Shown: one piece after another, positions 7,964 through 14,482 of the stretch
How positions within the stretch are numbered: the stretch's first letter is position 1
How the letters are laid out: each line of letters opens with the position of its first letter
Assembly: GCA_013695175.1 (NCBI GenBank)
Contig: JACDAZ010000119.1
Location: forward strand, 1-15,200
From: Flavisolibacter sp.
GTDB lineage: Bacteria; Bacteroidota; Bacteroidia; Chitinophagales; Chitinophagaceae
Direction: 5' to 3'
Length of the DNA stretch: 15,200 nucleotides
Program-made: the position numbers and the translations under genes
Notes under the pieces: generated by a model
Databases searched by the model: none
What the model saw: the letters and a program-made list of their open reading frames with translations, nothing else
Told to the model about the DNA's origin: nothing

Positions 7964-8165
7964 AAGTCGAAAATACCTATTTGTTTTAATGAGAAATTTA
8001 TATTTGAACGTAAAATTTCCTCTACTTACCTAATAAGTAAACAAAAATTTTTCAAAAACCCCTGATATGTGTATTTTTCCAATGTATTAACCTGATTCTT
8101 GGAGTTGCAAACTAATCCATAAAAAGATTCCGGCTATATCAATTGCAAAAACTAAATAAAATCTT
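7964..8165. promoter_or_regulatory. Divergent promoter region between purC and the TonB receptor gene
   Basis: 202 non-coding bases. On the plus strand TATATTTG (7999-8006) matches TAnnTTTG, with a TTTG at 7980-7983 (spacer 15 bases, somewhat short); if used, the receptor mRNA would have a leader of about 150 bases. TATTTTTC (8071-8080 area) is a one-mismatch alternative nearer the gene. On the minus strand TATTTTCG sits beside the purC start. A loosely repeated TTGCAAA...ACTAA occurs at 8105-8115 and 8143-8155. No small gene is evident. Confidence 0.4.
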
Positions 8166-11036
8166 ATGAGAAAAAGCCTTCGCTTTTCGATCTTGCTAAT
8201 GATTGCAACATTTTATTCATTGTCTGTATTTTCCCAGGCAATTACAATCACAGGAACTGTAACAAATAGTTTGACAAATGAAGTGGTTCCGGCAGTTTCT
8301 GTTTCTGTCAGAGGAGCTTCAATTGGAACATTTACTGATGAAAGAGGATCTTTCAGATTAAATGTAAACAGCCTTCCGGTAACCCTTTTGTTTAGTTCAA
8401 TCGGTTTTGAATCACAGGAAGTTACTGTTACTTCGGCTGATTCACCTGTTTCTGTTGTAATGGTTGCTGCATCCACCCTGGGACAAGAGGTTGTAGTTGC
8501 TGCAACACGTACTCCACAAAGGATACTGGAATCGCCGGTGTCAATTGAGAGAGTTGGTATTACAACTATCAGAAATGCAGCTGTACCAAATTATTATGAT
8601 CTGGTAAAAAATTTAAAAGGTGTTGATCTGATAACATCCAGCTTAACTTTTAAAACTGTTGGTACACGTGGTTTTAATGGTAGCGGAAATTTACGTTTCA
8701 ACCAATTGACAGACGGAATGGATAACCAGGCTCCGGGTTTAAACTTTTCTGTTGGAAGTATAATAGGACCCACAGAACTGGATATAGACAATTTTGAATT
8801 ATTGCAGGGAGCTTCATCAGCATTATATGGTTCCGGTGGTACCAATGGTACTATGTTATTGAATAGCAAAAATCCTTTCCGTTACCAGGGTTTAAGTTAC
8901 CAGGTAAAACAAGGTATAAATCATATAAATTCTAATAGAAACAGTCCTGCTCCATACTATGACTGGTCTATGCGCTATGCAAGAGCAATAGGAGATAAGT
9001 GGGCATTTAAAATTTCCGGACAATTAATAAGTGCACAAGACTGGGAAGCAAATGACAGAAGAAATTTGTCCAGGACAAATGTATTTAGTTCCATCAAGCC
9101 AGGCAACCGCCAAACAGATCCAAATTACGATGGCGTAAATGTGTTTGGAGATGAAGCCAGTGTAAGTATGAATAGCCTGGCACAAGCAGTTGCTGCGCAG
9201 GTAGGTGCACAGGGAGTTGCTTTAATAAACAGTTTAGCCGGCCAAGGATTAACTTTTCCTCAGATAGTGGCCGGTTTAAGTGCTAATGCACAAACTGCAC
9301 CTTTAGTGCCAGCTGTACCTTTTGTTTTGGGTATGCGTAACAATTATTATGGTGGTCAGTTTGTAAGCCGTACCGGTTATGATGAGAGGGATTTAGTAGA
9401 TTACAATGCTTATAATTTTAAGTTGAATGGTGGCGTACATTATAAAATCACTAATGATATTGAAGCTTCATTATCTGGTTACTGGGGTAGTGGTACAACT
9501 GTTTATACAGGAGCTGACCGTTATGTTTTAAAGAATTTAAAGATGGGTCAGTACAAAGCAGAAATTAGAGCTGCTAACTGGTTTTTAAGAGGATATACTA
9601 CCCAGGAAAATTCCGGTGATTCTTATACAGCAACCACTGCTGCTTTATTTATTAATAATGCATGGAAGCCCAATGCTACCTGGTTTCAAACTTATACCAG
9701 TGCCTACTCACAGGTTCGTTTAGCCGGAGGTGATGATGCAATGGCACATACCACAGCAAGAGGTGCTGCAGATCAAGGACGTTTGATTCCTGGTACCCCC
9801 GGTTTTCAAACAGCTTTTAATAATGCTGTTAATACCACCATTAATGACGGAGGTGCAAAATTTGATGATGCCTCCAGTTTGTATCATTACGAAGGGCAAT
9901 ACAACCTTAGTCAGTTAGTTCAATTTGCAGATGTCTTAGTAGGTGCCAGTTTTAGAAGGTATCATTTAAATTCAAATGGAACTATTTTCGCCGATACTAC
10001 TGGTGCTATTAATATAGATGAAGTAGGTGGGTACCTGCAAATACAAAAAGGATTTTTAAATGATGTTCTAAGGTTAACAGGTTCTATAAGGTATGACAAG
10101 CAATCAAATTTTGAAGGTCGAGCCACGCCAAGAGCTACTGCCCTTATAAAAGTGGCTGAAAACAATAATTTCCGTCTTTCTTATCAAACAGCTTATCGTT
10201 TTCCATCAACGCAGGATCAATATATAAATCTGCTTACCGGTGGTGCAAACAGGCTTATAGGTGGTATTCCTGATTTCGAAGAATTTTTTAGATTCAGGCA
10301 AAATCCCGCATATACTTCCGAAAGTGTGGTGGCTTACAGAAATTCTATTTCAGCAGGCACACCTAATCCGGGATTATTACAGCAGGCGGGCTTTCAGTAT
10401 ATAAAACCTGAACGCGCCAATGCTTATGAACTTGGTTACAGAGGTTTATTAAATGCTAACCTGTTAGTTGATGGTTATGTTTATTATACTGCTTATAAAG
10501 ATTTCTTAGGCAGAGTGGCTGTGGGTAGAGGTAATAGTGGAGATCCAGCAAGAGCACCTATTGATCTGGCAAGTCCATTTACAACGAATAATATTTCTTT
10601 CATTCAAAATACTGACACTGAAGTAAAAGCTATAGGATGGGGAGTAAGTGCTAATTATTTATTAGGCAGGGGTTTTGAATTAAGTGCCAATTTTTCTTCT
10701 GACAGGTTGAGAGATGTACCTGCCGGTTTTGTAAGTTTCTTTAATACACCAAAATGGAAATACAATATTGGTATTTCAAATAACAATATTGCAAAAGGTG
10801 TAGGATTTAACCTTCATTACAGGAGACAGGATGATGTATTTTGGGAAGGTACTTTTGGTACTGGTTTAGTTCCGGCTTATGGTACATTAGATGCACAGAT
10901 AAATTACAAGCTTCCCAATTCCAATAACATGCTAAAGATTGGTGGTGCTAATATTACCAATGATTACTATCAAAGTGCTTTTGGTAATCCAAGAGTTGGA
11001 GGTTTATACTATATAAGTTTCTCTAATAATTTTTAA
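8166..11036 (+). CDS. TonB-dependent outer-membrane receptor with carboxypeptidase-D-like N-terminal domain
   Basis: 956-residue outer-membrane beta-barrel that imports a ligand using energy passed by TonB. Residues 1-24 are a signal peptide (basic start, hydrophobic core, ending VFSQA). Residues 27-102 form a CarboxypepD_reg-like beta-sandwich (ITGTVTNSLTNEVVPAVSV, then GTFTDERGSFRL). A possible TonB box lies around QEVVVAATRTP (107-117). The plug (about 118-236) shows VGTRGFNGSGNLRFNQLTDG and the hallmark ELLQGASSALYGSGGTNGTM (211-230). The barrel fills the rest and ends YISFSNNF with the C-terminal Phe expected for outer-membrane insertion. An Ala-rich, rather hydrophobic stretch near residues 337-386 is probably an extracellular loop insertion. 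No SusD-like lipoprotein gene is adjacent, so this is not a classic SusCD polysaccharide pair. The substrate cannot be told from sequence. Confidence 0.95.
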   Translation: MRKSLRFSILLMIATFYSLSVFSQAITITGTVTNSLTNEVVPAVSVSVRGASIGTFTDERGSFRLNVNSLPVTLLFSSIGFESQEVTVTSADSPVSVVMVAASTLGQEVVVAATRTPQRILESPVSIERVGITTIRNAAVPNYYDLVKNLKGVDLITSSLTFKTVGTRGFNGSGNLRFNQLTDGMDNQAPGLNFSVGSIIGPTELDIDNFELLQGASSALYGSGGTNGTMLLNSKNPFRYQGLSYQVKQGINHINSNRNSPAPYYDWSMRYARAIGDKWAFKISGQLISAQDWEANDRRNLSRTNVFSSIKPGNRQTDPNYDGVNVFGDEASVSMNSLAQAVAAQVGAQGVALINSLAGQGLTFPQIVAGLSANAQTAPLVPAVPFVLGMRNNYYGGQFVSRTGYDERDLVDYNAYNFKLNGGVHYKITNDIEASLSGYWGSGTTVYTGADRYVLKNLKMGQYKAEIRAANWFLRGYTTQENSGDSYTATTAALFINNAWKPNATWFQTYTSAYSQVRLAGGDDAMAHTTARGAADQGRLIPGTPGFQTAFNNAVNTTINDGGAKFDDASSLYHYEGQYNLSQLVQFADVLVGASFRRYHLNSNGTIFADTTGAINIDEVGGYLQIQKGFLNDVLRLTGSIRYDKQSNFEGRATPRATALIKVAENNNFRLSYQTAYRFPSTQDQYINLLTGGANRLIGGIPDFEEFFRFRQNPAYTSESVVAYRNSISAGTPNPGLLQQAGFQYIKPERANAYELGYRGLLNANLLVDGYVYYTAYKDFLGRVAVGRGNSGDPARAPIDLASPFTTNNISFIQNTDTEVKAIGWGVSANYLLGRGFELSANFSSDRLRDVPAGFVSFFNTPKWKYNIGISNNNIAKGVGFNLHYRRQDDVFWEGTFGTGLVPAYGTLDAQINYKLPNSNNMLKIGGANITNDYYQSAFGNPRVGGLYYISFSNNF

Positions 11037-11042
11037 TCAGTT

Positions 11043-11065
11043 TTTGAAGTTCTTAAAACTTCAAA
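11043..11065 (+). repeat. First hairpin after the TonB receptor gene
   Basis: TTTGAAGTT (11043-11051) is perfectly complementary to AACTTCAAA (11057-11065) with a 5-base loop. It begins 6 bases after the stop codon and lies directly against the stronger terminator stem, so it is probably part of the same 3'-end structure. Confidence 0.55.
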
Positions 11066-11066
11066 G

Positions 11067-11096
11067 AGGCTGTCTCAATTTGCGAGACAGCCTTTT
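11067..11096 (+). terminator. Strong rho-independent terminator of the TonB receptor gene
   Basis: AGGCTGTCTC (11067-11076) pairs perfectly with GAGACAGCCT (11084-11093) over 10 bp with a 7-base loop, followed by TTT. The 5' arm is preceded by AAAG. The stem is GC-rich for this genome and close to the receptor stop codon, as expected for an intrinsic terminator. Confidence 0.85.
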
Positions 11097-11347
11097 ACTT
11101 TTGTATTTATGGTAGTTGCCGGATTTAATTTAGGGGTGCTTTTCTGAACCTTAATTTTCGTATACAACTTCTTTTTGTATAAGAAATTGTTTGATTAGTT
11201 AATGATAAACATCCTATGGTAAATGATAGGTTTTAATTACGATATCATTAATACAAGAATATAATCTGGTCATCAACAAAAAATTTGAAATGATGGGTCT
11301 TCCCTTTTTATGACCAGGAATAAAATATAACCCAGGCATTACTACAT
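11097..11347. other. Non-coding gap with several inverted repeats
   Basis: About 250 bases without a convincing gene. It holds a TAnnTTTG match (TACTTTTG, 11096-11103), a palindrome TATACAA-N7-TTGTATA (11161-11181), a small CCTAT-N8-ATAGG hairpin (11213-11230), and separated arms CTGGTCAT (11266-11273) and ATGACCAG (11310-11317). It ends at the terminator-like hairpin at 11350-11375. It could be only an intergenic spacer between two terminators, or could encode a small RNA; the sequence alone does not decide. Confidence 0.35.
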
Positions 11348-11349
11348 AA

Positions 11350-11375
11350 AAAAACTGCCCCTGGAGGCAGTTTTT
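11350..11375 (-). terminator. Terminator of the coiled-coil protein gene, probably bidirectional
   Basis: Complementary arms at 11350-11359 and 11366-11375 (AAAAACTGCC / GGCAGTTTTT) form a 10-bp stem with a 6-base loop CCTGGA. On the minus strand the hairpin is followed by a run of T (the A-run at 11348-11354), about 20 bases after the gene's stop codon. The T-run on the plus side would also let it act in the other direction. Confidence 0.8.
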
Positions 11376-11396
11376 CATTATAATTTTTGAAGTTGA

Positions 11397-12275
11397 TTAT
11401 CCAAATAATCCACCTTTTTTCAGAGACCTGATTCCTTCAGCAATCTTGAAACCATTTTGATAGATCTCAATTTTATAATTACCAGTTTGGAAATCATTTT
11501 GTCTTAGGGGAACTTTTACTGTTTTACGTGTTCCCTGCTCATAATCAAGGGTAGATCTGAAAGTAAATTGTTTATCACCATCTGTACGGGTAGTAAGTAA
11601 TCCTGATCCCATGCTTGGATCTGAAATAATTCTTCCATCAGGTGCTGTAACAATTACATATAAATCTGCAGGTCCTGAACGTGCAACACGATTTTCTACA
11701 TCAAAAGCGATTTCTAATTTATCTACACGACGTGCAGTGGTAGTTTCTTTTTCTTTACCGCTTCTTTTTTCATTAAGAGGTCGGATTTGAATATTAGAAG
11801 CAGAAAATGTTGAAGCTACATCAACTGTTTGTGCTAGTTCTTCTTTTTCGGCTGTTGTAGTTTGCAAATTAGTTTGCAATACTTCTCTTTCCTGCGTTAA
11901 TTGAGTATTGGAACTGGCTAAAAATTGATTTTCACCTGATAGTCTGGCAACTTCTGCTTCCAGGTTTGCTATTTTACTGTTTAACTGGCCAATCATTGTT
12001 TTGGCTCTTCTTAAATCAGCATCTGATGCATTTTTATTTCTAAGGATACGATCAATCTCCGTACGAAGCTTTGTAATTTCTGATTGATTTTCACTAACCT
12101 GACCTGATAAGTTGTTGTTATTTCCTGTAATGGAATCCAAACGGGTTAAGGCATCATTATAAAGCAATTGAACTGAATCTCTTGCAGTCATTGCAGTACT
12201 TGCCTGTGTTTGTGTAATTTGAATTTTTTCGTCAGACTGGTTTTTGTTATAAAGAAAATATCCCCATGTACCCAA
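11397..12275 (-). CDS. Membrane-anchored coiled-coil protein; N-terminus interrupted by an in-frame stop
   Basis: The open part is 292 residues from a TTG at 12275. Residues about 38-150 are a long coiled coil with heptad-like Leu/Ile spacing (ITKLRTEIDRILRN, then IANLEAEVARLSGENQFL). A C-terminal globular, probably beta-rich domain follows (about 160-286, with KLEIAFDVENRVARSGPADLY, then YKIEIYQNGFKIAEG). The TTG cuts through a hydrophobic anchor: the reading frame upstream to the ATG at 12386 encodes a Pro/Asn-rich tail and the first half of a transmembrane helix, but contains TAA at codon 6. The natural product is probably about 329 residues, inserted in the inner membrane with the coiled coil outside. 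I recall similar uncharacterised proteins in Chitinophagaceae; function unknown. Whether the gene is broken, starts at TTG, or reflects a sequence error is open. A strong terminator follows. Confidence 0.8.
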   Translation of the reverse strand: MGTWGYFLYNKNQSDEKIQITQTQASTAMTARDSVQLLYNDALTRLDSITGNNNNLSGQVSENQSEITKLRTEIDRILRNKNASDADLRRAKTMIGQLNSKIANLEAEVARLSGENQFLASSNTQLTQEREVLQTNLQTTTAEKEELAQTVDVASTFSASNIQIRPLNEKRSGKEKETTTARRVDKLEIAFDVENRVARSGPADLYVIVTAPDGRIISDPSMGSGLLTTRTDGDKQFTFRSTLDYEQGTRKTVKVPLRQNDFQTGNYKIEIYQNGFKIAEGIRSLKKGGLFG

Positions 12276-12386
12276 TAATGCAGCTGCTAAAACTCCAATA
12301 GCTATATTTTTGGTGGTGTTATCTGTACGGGGTTTTTCAGGCGTATTCTGCGGTTCGTTTGCAGAAGGTTAATTTGTGTTTGCCAT
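12276..12386 (-). other. 5' part of the coiled-coil gene with in-frame TAA at codon 6
   Basis: From the ATG at 12386-12384 the frame reads MANTN, then TAA (12371-12369), then continues without a stop as a Pro/Asn/Glu-rich stretch and NIAIGVLAAALLGTWGYFLY, joining the main frame (37 codons between the ATG and the TTG at 12275). No ATG or GTG lies between the TAA and the TTG. The sequence after the stop looks coding, because it completes a transmembrane anchor. A single change from CAA, AAA or GAA would produce this TAA. Confidence 0.7.
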
Positions 12387-12464
12387 CGTGATAAGGTTTT
12401 TGTTGAAAATTAATTCGAGCTTGGTTTTTTGCTTTGGCCTCCAGAAACCGAAAATCGTGCCAGA

Positions 12465-12488
12465 ATCAATTCATGATTTTTAATTGAT
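12465..12488 (+). repeat. Inverted repeat just upstream of holA
   Basis: ATCAATT (12465-12471) and AATTGAT (12482-12488) are perfect inverted copies separated by 10 bases, ending 8 bases before the holA ATG, in the divergent region between the coiled-coil gene and holA. It may be an operator or a leader hairpin, or a chance palindrome in AT-rich DNA. No clear TAnnTTTG element was found for holA. Confidence 0.35.
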
Positions 12489-12496
12489 ATTGCTCT

Positions 12497-13498
12497 ATGA
12501 AGTTAGAAAACATTTTAGTAGAACTGAAGAAAAGGAAATTTAAACCTGTTTATTGGCTGGAAGGAGATGAAGATTTTTTTATTGATGTAATTATTAATCA
12601 CGCAGAGCATAACATTTTGTCTGAAGGGGAAGCTGGGTTTAACAAAACTGTTTTTTATGGGCGAGATGCGGATTGGCCATCGGTTATAAATGCCTGCAGG
12701 CGATATCCAATGTTTTCAGACTTTCAGGTAGTGATTATAAAAGAAGCACAGTCCATGCGTGATATAGATAAACTGGAAAGCTACATCACCAAACCTCTAG
12801 AATCAACTTTATTATTCGTAGCATATAAAGGAAAAAAAATAGATGGCCGTACTAAGCTGGCTAAAGTATTAAAAGATAAATGCGTTTTTTTAAGTACTAA
12901 AAAATTATATGAAAACGAACTACCGGATTGGACAAGCCAGTTAGTTAAGCTAAAAGGATATTCTATAACTAATAAAGCTCTTTTTTTATTAATTGATCAT
13001 ATTGGAAATGATCTAAGCAGGATTAATAATGAAATAGATAAACTTATTTTAAACATTGGTAGCACCAACAATATTACAGAAGATGATATTGAAAAATATG
13101 TTGGAATCAGTAAAGAATATAATGTTTTTGAATTACAGGATGCCTTAGCTAAAAAAGATGCTTATAAAGCTATACGCATTGCACAATATTTTGAAAATAA
13201 TCCTAAAGCTGCACCACTTCCATACATCTTTCCATCATTATATTCTTTTTTCAGCAAGCTGCAAATGCTTTATACAACACCGCCAACTGGTGATAAAGCT
13301 TTAGCAATTTTAATTGGTGTACCGGAATTTAAATTAAAAGACTATAAACAAGCTACTAATAAGTATTCTTTGCAATCTGTTGAAAAGAACATTTTATTAT
13401 TAAATCATTACAATTTAAAAAATGTTGGTGTAGGTGATGCGGGTACTTCAGAAGGGCAATTGCTAAAAGAAATGCTTGTGAAGATGCTTTATGATTGA
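12497..13498 (+). CDS. holA: DNA polymerase III subunit delta
   Basis: Clamp-loader subunit that opens the beta sliding clamp at the replication fork. 333 residues, typical length. The N-terminal part (about 1-140) shows the HolA pattern: KPVYWLEGDEDFFIDVII (start), then a YPMFSDFQVVIIKEAQ strand-helix, then ESTLLFVAYKGKKIDGRTKLAK. The middle AAA+ lid part has LLIDHIGNDLSRINNEIDKL, with EYNVFELQDAL about 60 residues later, both strong family signatures. No Walker P-loop is expected or seen, since delta does not hydrolyse ATP. The C-terminal helical collar part contains PYIFPSLYSFFSKLQML. The start at 12497 fits the family N-terminus and no Shine-Dalgarno sequence is present. It is alone on its strand and its last 10 bases overlap the end of convergent ribF. 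Confidence 0.94.
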   Translation: MKLENILVELKKRKFKPVYWLEGDEDFFIDVIINHAEHNILSEGEAGFNKTVFYGRDADWPSVINACRRYPMFSDFQVVIIKEAQSMRDIDKLESYITKPLESTLLFVAYKGKKIDGRTKLAKVLKDKCVFLSTKKLYENELPDWTSQLVKLKGYSITNKALFLLIDHIGNDLSRINNEIDKLILNIGSTNNITEDDIEKYVGISKEYNVFELQDALAKKDAYKAIRIAQYFENNPKAAPLPYIFPSLYSFFSKLQMLYTTPPTGDKALAILIGVPEFKLKDYKQATNKYSLQSVEKNILLLNHYNLKNVGVGDAGTSEGQLLKEMLVKMLYD

Positions 13499-14418
13499 GA
13501 TAATTTTATCAATGCTGCTTCCTTATCCATATGCAATTGTTGTGTAAGCTCCTCCAGGCTGTTATATTTTACCTGTTCACGCAGGTAAGCCTTTACATAA
13601 ACCTTCAGTTCCTGCCCATATATATCAACATCAAAGTCAAAAATGTTCACTTCGGTACGAACGAATACATCAGATAGTGTTGGACGTTTACCAATACTGA
13701 GCATACCTTGTTTTTGAAATCCTTCACCTTCAATATAAACGGCAAAAACACCTTCGCCGAGATGAATTTTATCGTCATCCAGGTATTCTAAATTGGCTGT
13801 AGGAAATCCTAATTTTCTGCCGATCTTATCACCTTCTACCACTTTACCTGAAAAAAAGAAAGAATAGCCAAGTAAATAATTGGCAGCTTCAACTTCACTG
13901 TTTATAATAGCATTCCTGATTTTAGTGGAACTAATACCTATTTCATTTAAAATATGTTTTGGAATTTCAATGAGTGTATAATTCCATTTTTTTTGTTCTT
14001 TCTCCAATAAAACTAAATTTCCTTTTCTTTCTTTTCCAAAATGATGGTCATAACCAATAATAATGGTATGAGGTTGAAACTTTTTAATTAAGAATTCCTC
14101 TATATAAGCTTCCGCAGAAAGTTCCGAAAATGCAGCAGTAAAGGGTACAATAACCAGGTGATCAATATTTTTGTTTTTAAGCAAAACAATTTTTTCTTCA
14201 AGTGTATTTAATAATTGTAAGGAATAATCAGGTTGAACAATTTTTTTTGGATGAGGATGAAAAGTGATGATGATAGATTCGCCCTGGATTTTTGTGCATT
14301 CTTTCTTTAAAGCATCTATAATTTTCTGATGTCCAAGGTGAACACCATCAAAAGTTCCTATGGTAATAACCGCATTATTAAAATCAGGCAAATTCTCTAT
14401 ATCCGTGTGCACTTGCAT
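13489..14418 (-). CDS. ribF: Bifunctional riboflavin kinase / FAD synthetase
   Basis: Phosphorylates riboflavin to FMN and adenylylates FMN to FAD. The N-terminal nucleotidyltransferase domain has GTFDGVHLGH (21-30 from the preferred start, HxGH motif), ITFHPHPKKIV, IIGYDHHFGKERKG and ISSTKIRNAI. The C-terminal flavokinase domain has GDKIGRKLGFPTANL and MLSIGKRPTL, followed by the family's FDFDVDIYGQELKV. The frame is open back to an ATG at 14484, but that start would add 22 residues lacking family character and overlap the start of divergent purM. The ATG at 14418 gives MQVHTDIENLPDFNNAVITIG, the usual N-terminus, and a length of 309 residues; the ATG at 14424 is a close alternative. Overlaps the end of holA by 10 bases. 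Confidence 0.95.
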   Translation of the reverse strand: MQVHTDIENLPDFNNAVITIGTFDGVHLGHQKIIDALKKECTKIQGESIIITFHPHPKKIVQPDYSLQLLNTLEEKIVLLKNKNIDHLVIVPFTAAFSELSAEAYIEEFLIKKFQPHTIIIGYDHHFGKERKGNLVLLEKEQKKWNYTLIEIPKHILNEIGISSTKIRNAIINSEVEAANYLLGYSFFFSGKVVEGDKIGRKLGFPTANLEYLDDDKIHLGEGVFAVYIEGEGFQKQGMLSIGKRPTLSDVFVRTEVNIFDFDVDIYGQELKVYVKAYLREQVKYNSLEELTQQLHMDKEAALIKLSQS

Positions 14419-14482
14419 AAGCATGCTAAGATAAAGAGGCAATTGTTTTAGATTTGCGCTTTCGGAAAATAAATAAAGGTTC
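14419..14482. promoter_or_regulatory. Compact divergent promoter region of ribF and purM
   Basis: Only 64 bases separate the preferred ribF start (14418, minus) from purM (14483, plus). On the plus strand TAGATTTG (14449-14456) matches TAnnTTTG, 26 bases before the purM ATG. On the minus strand TATCTTAG (about 14428-14435), one mismatch from the consensus, lies just before the ribF start. The two elements would face away from each other. No clear -33 elements were found. Confidence 0.45.

Noticed and set aside
11109..11147. 12-codon plus-strand ORF after the TACTTTTG element
   Set aside because: Too short and without any support; a random ATG in an AT-rich spacer.
11214..11339. Minus-strand ORF of 41 codons (MPGLYFIPGHKKGRP...)
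   Set aside because: Short, no recognised homology, rich in AT-type codons, lies beyond the terminator of the neighbouring gene and has no promoter or start context; chance ORF likely.
12369..12371. TAA in the coiled-coil gene as evidence for stop-codon reassignment
   Set aside because: TAA is the normal terminal codon of several genes in this window (for example the phosphohexomutase, purC and the TonB receptor), so a genome-wide reassignment is not supported.
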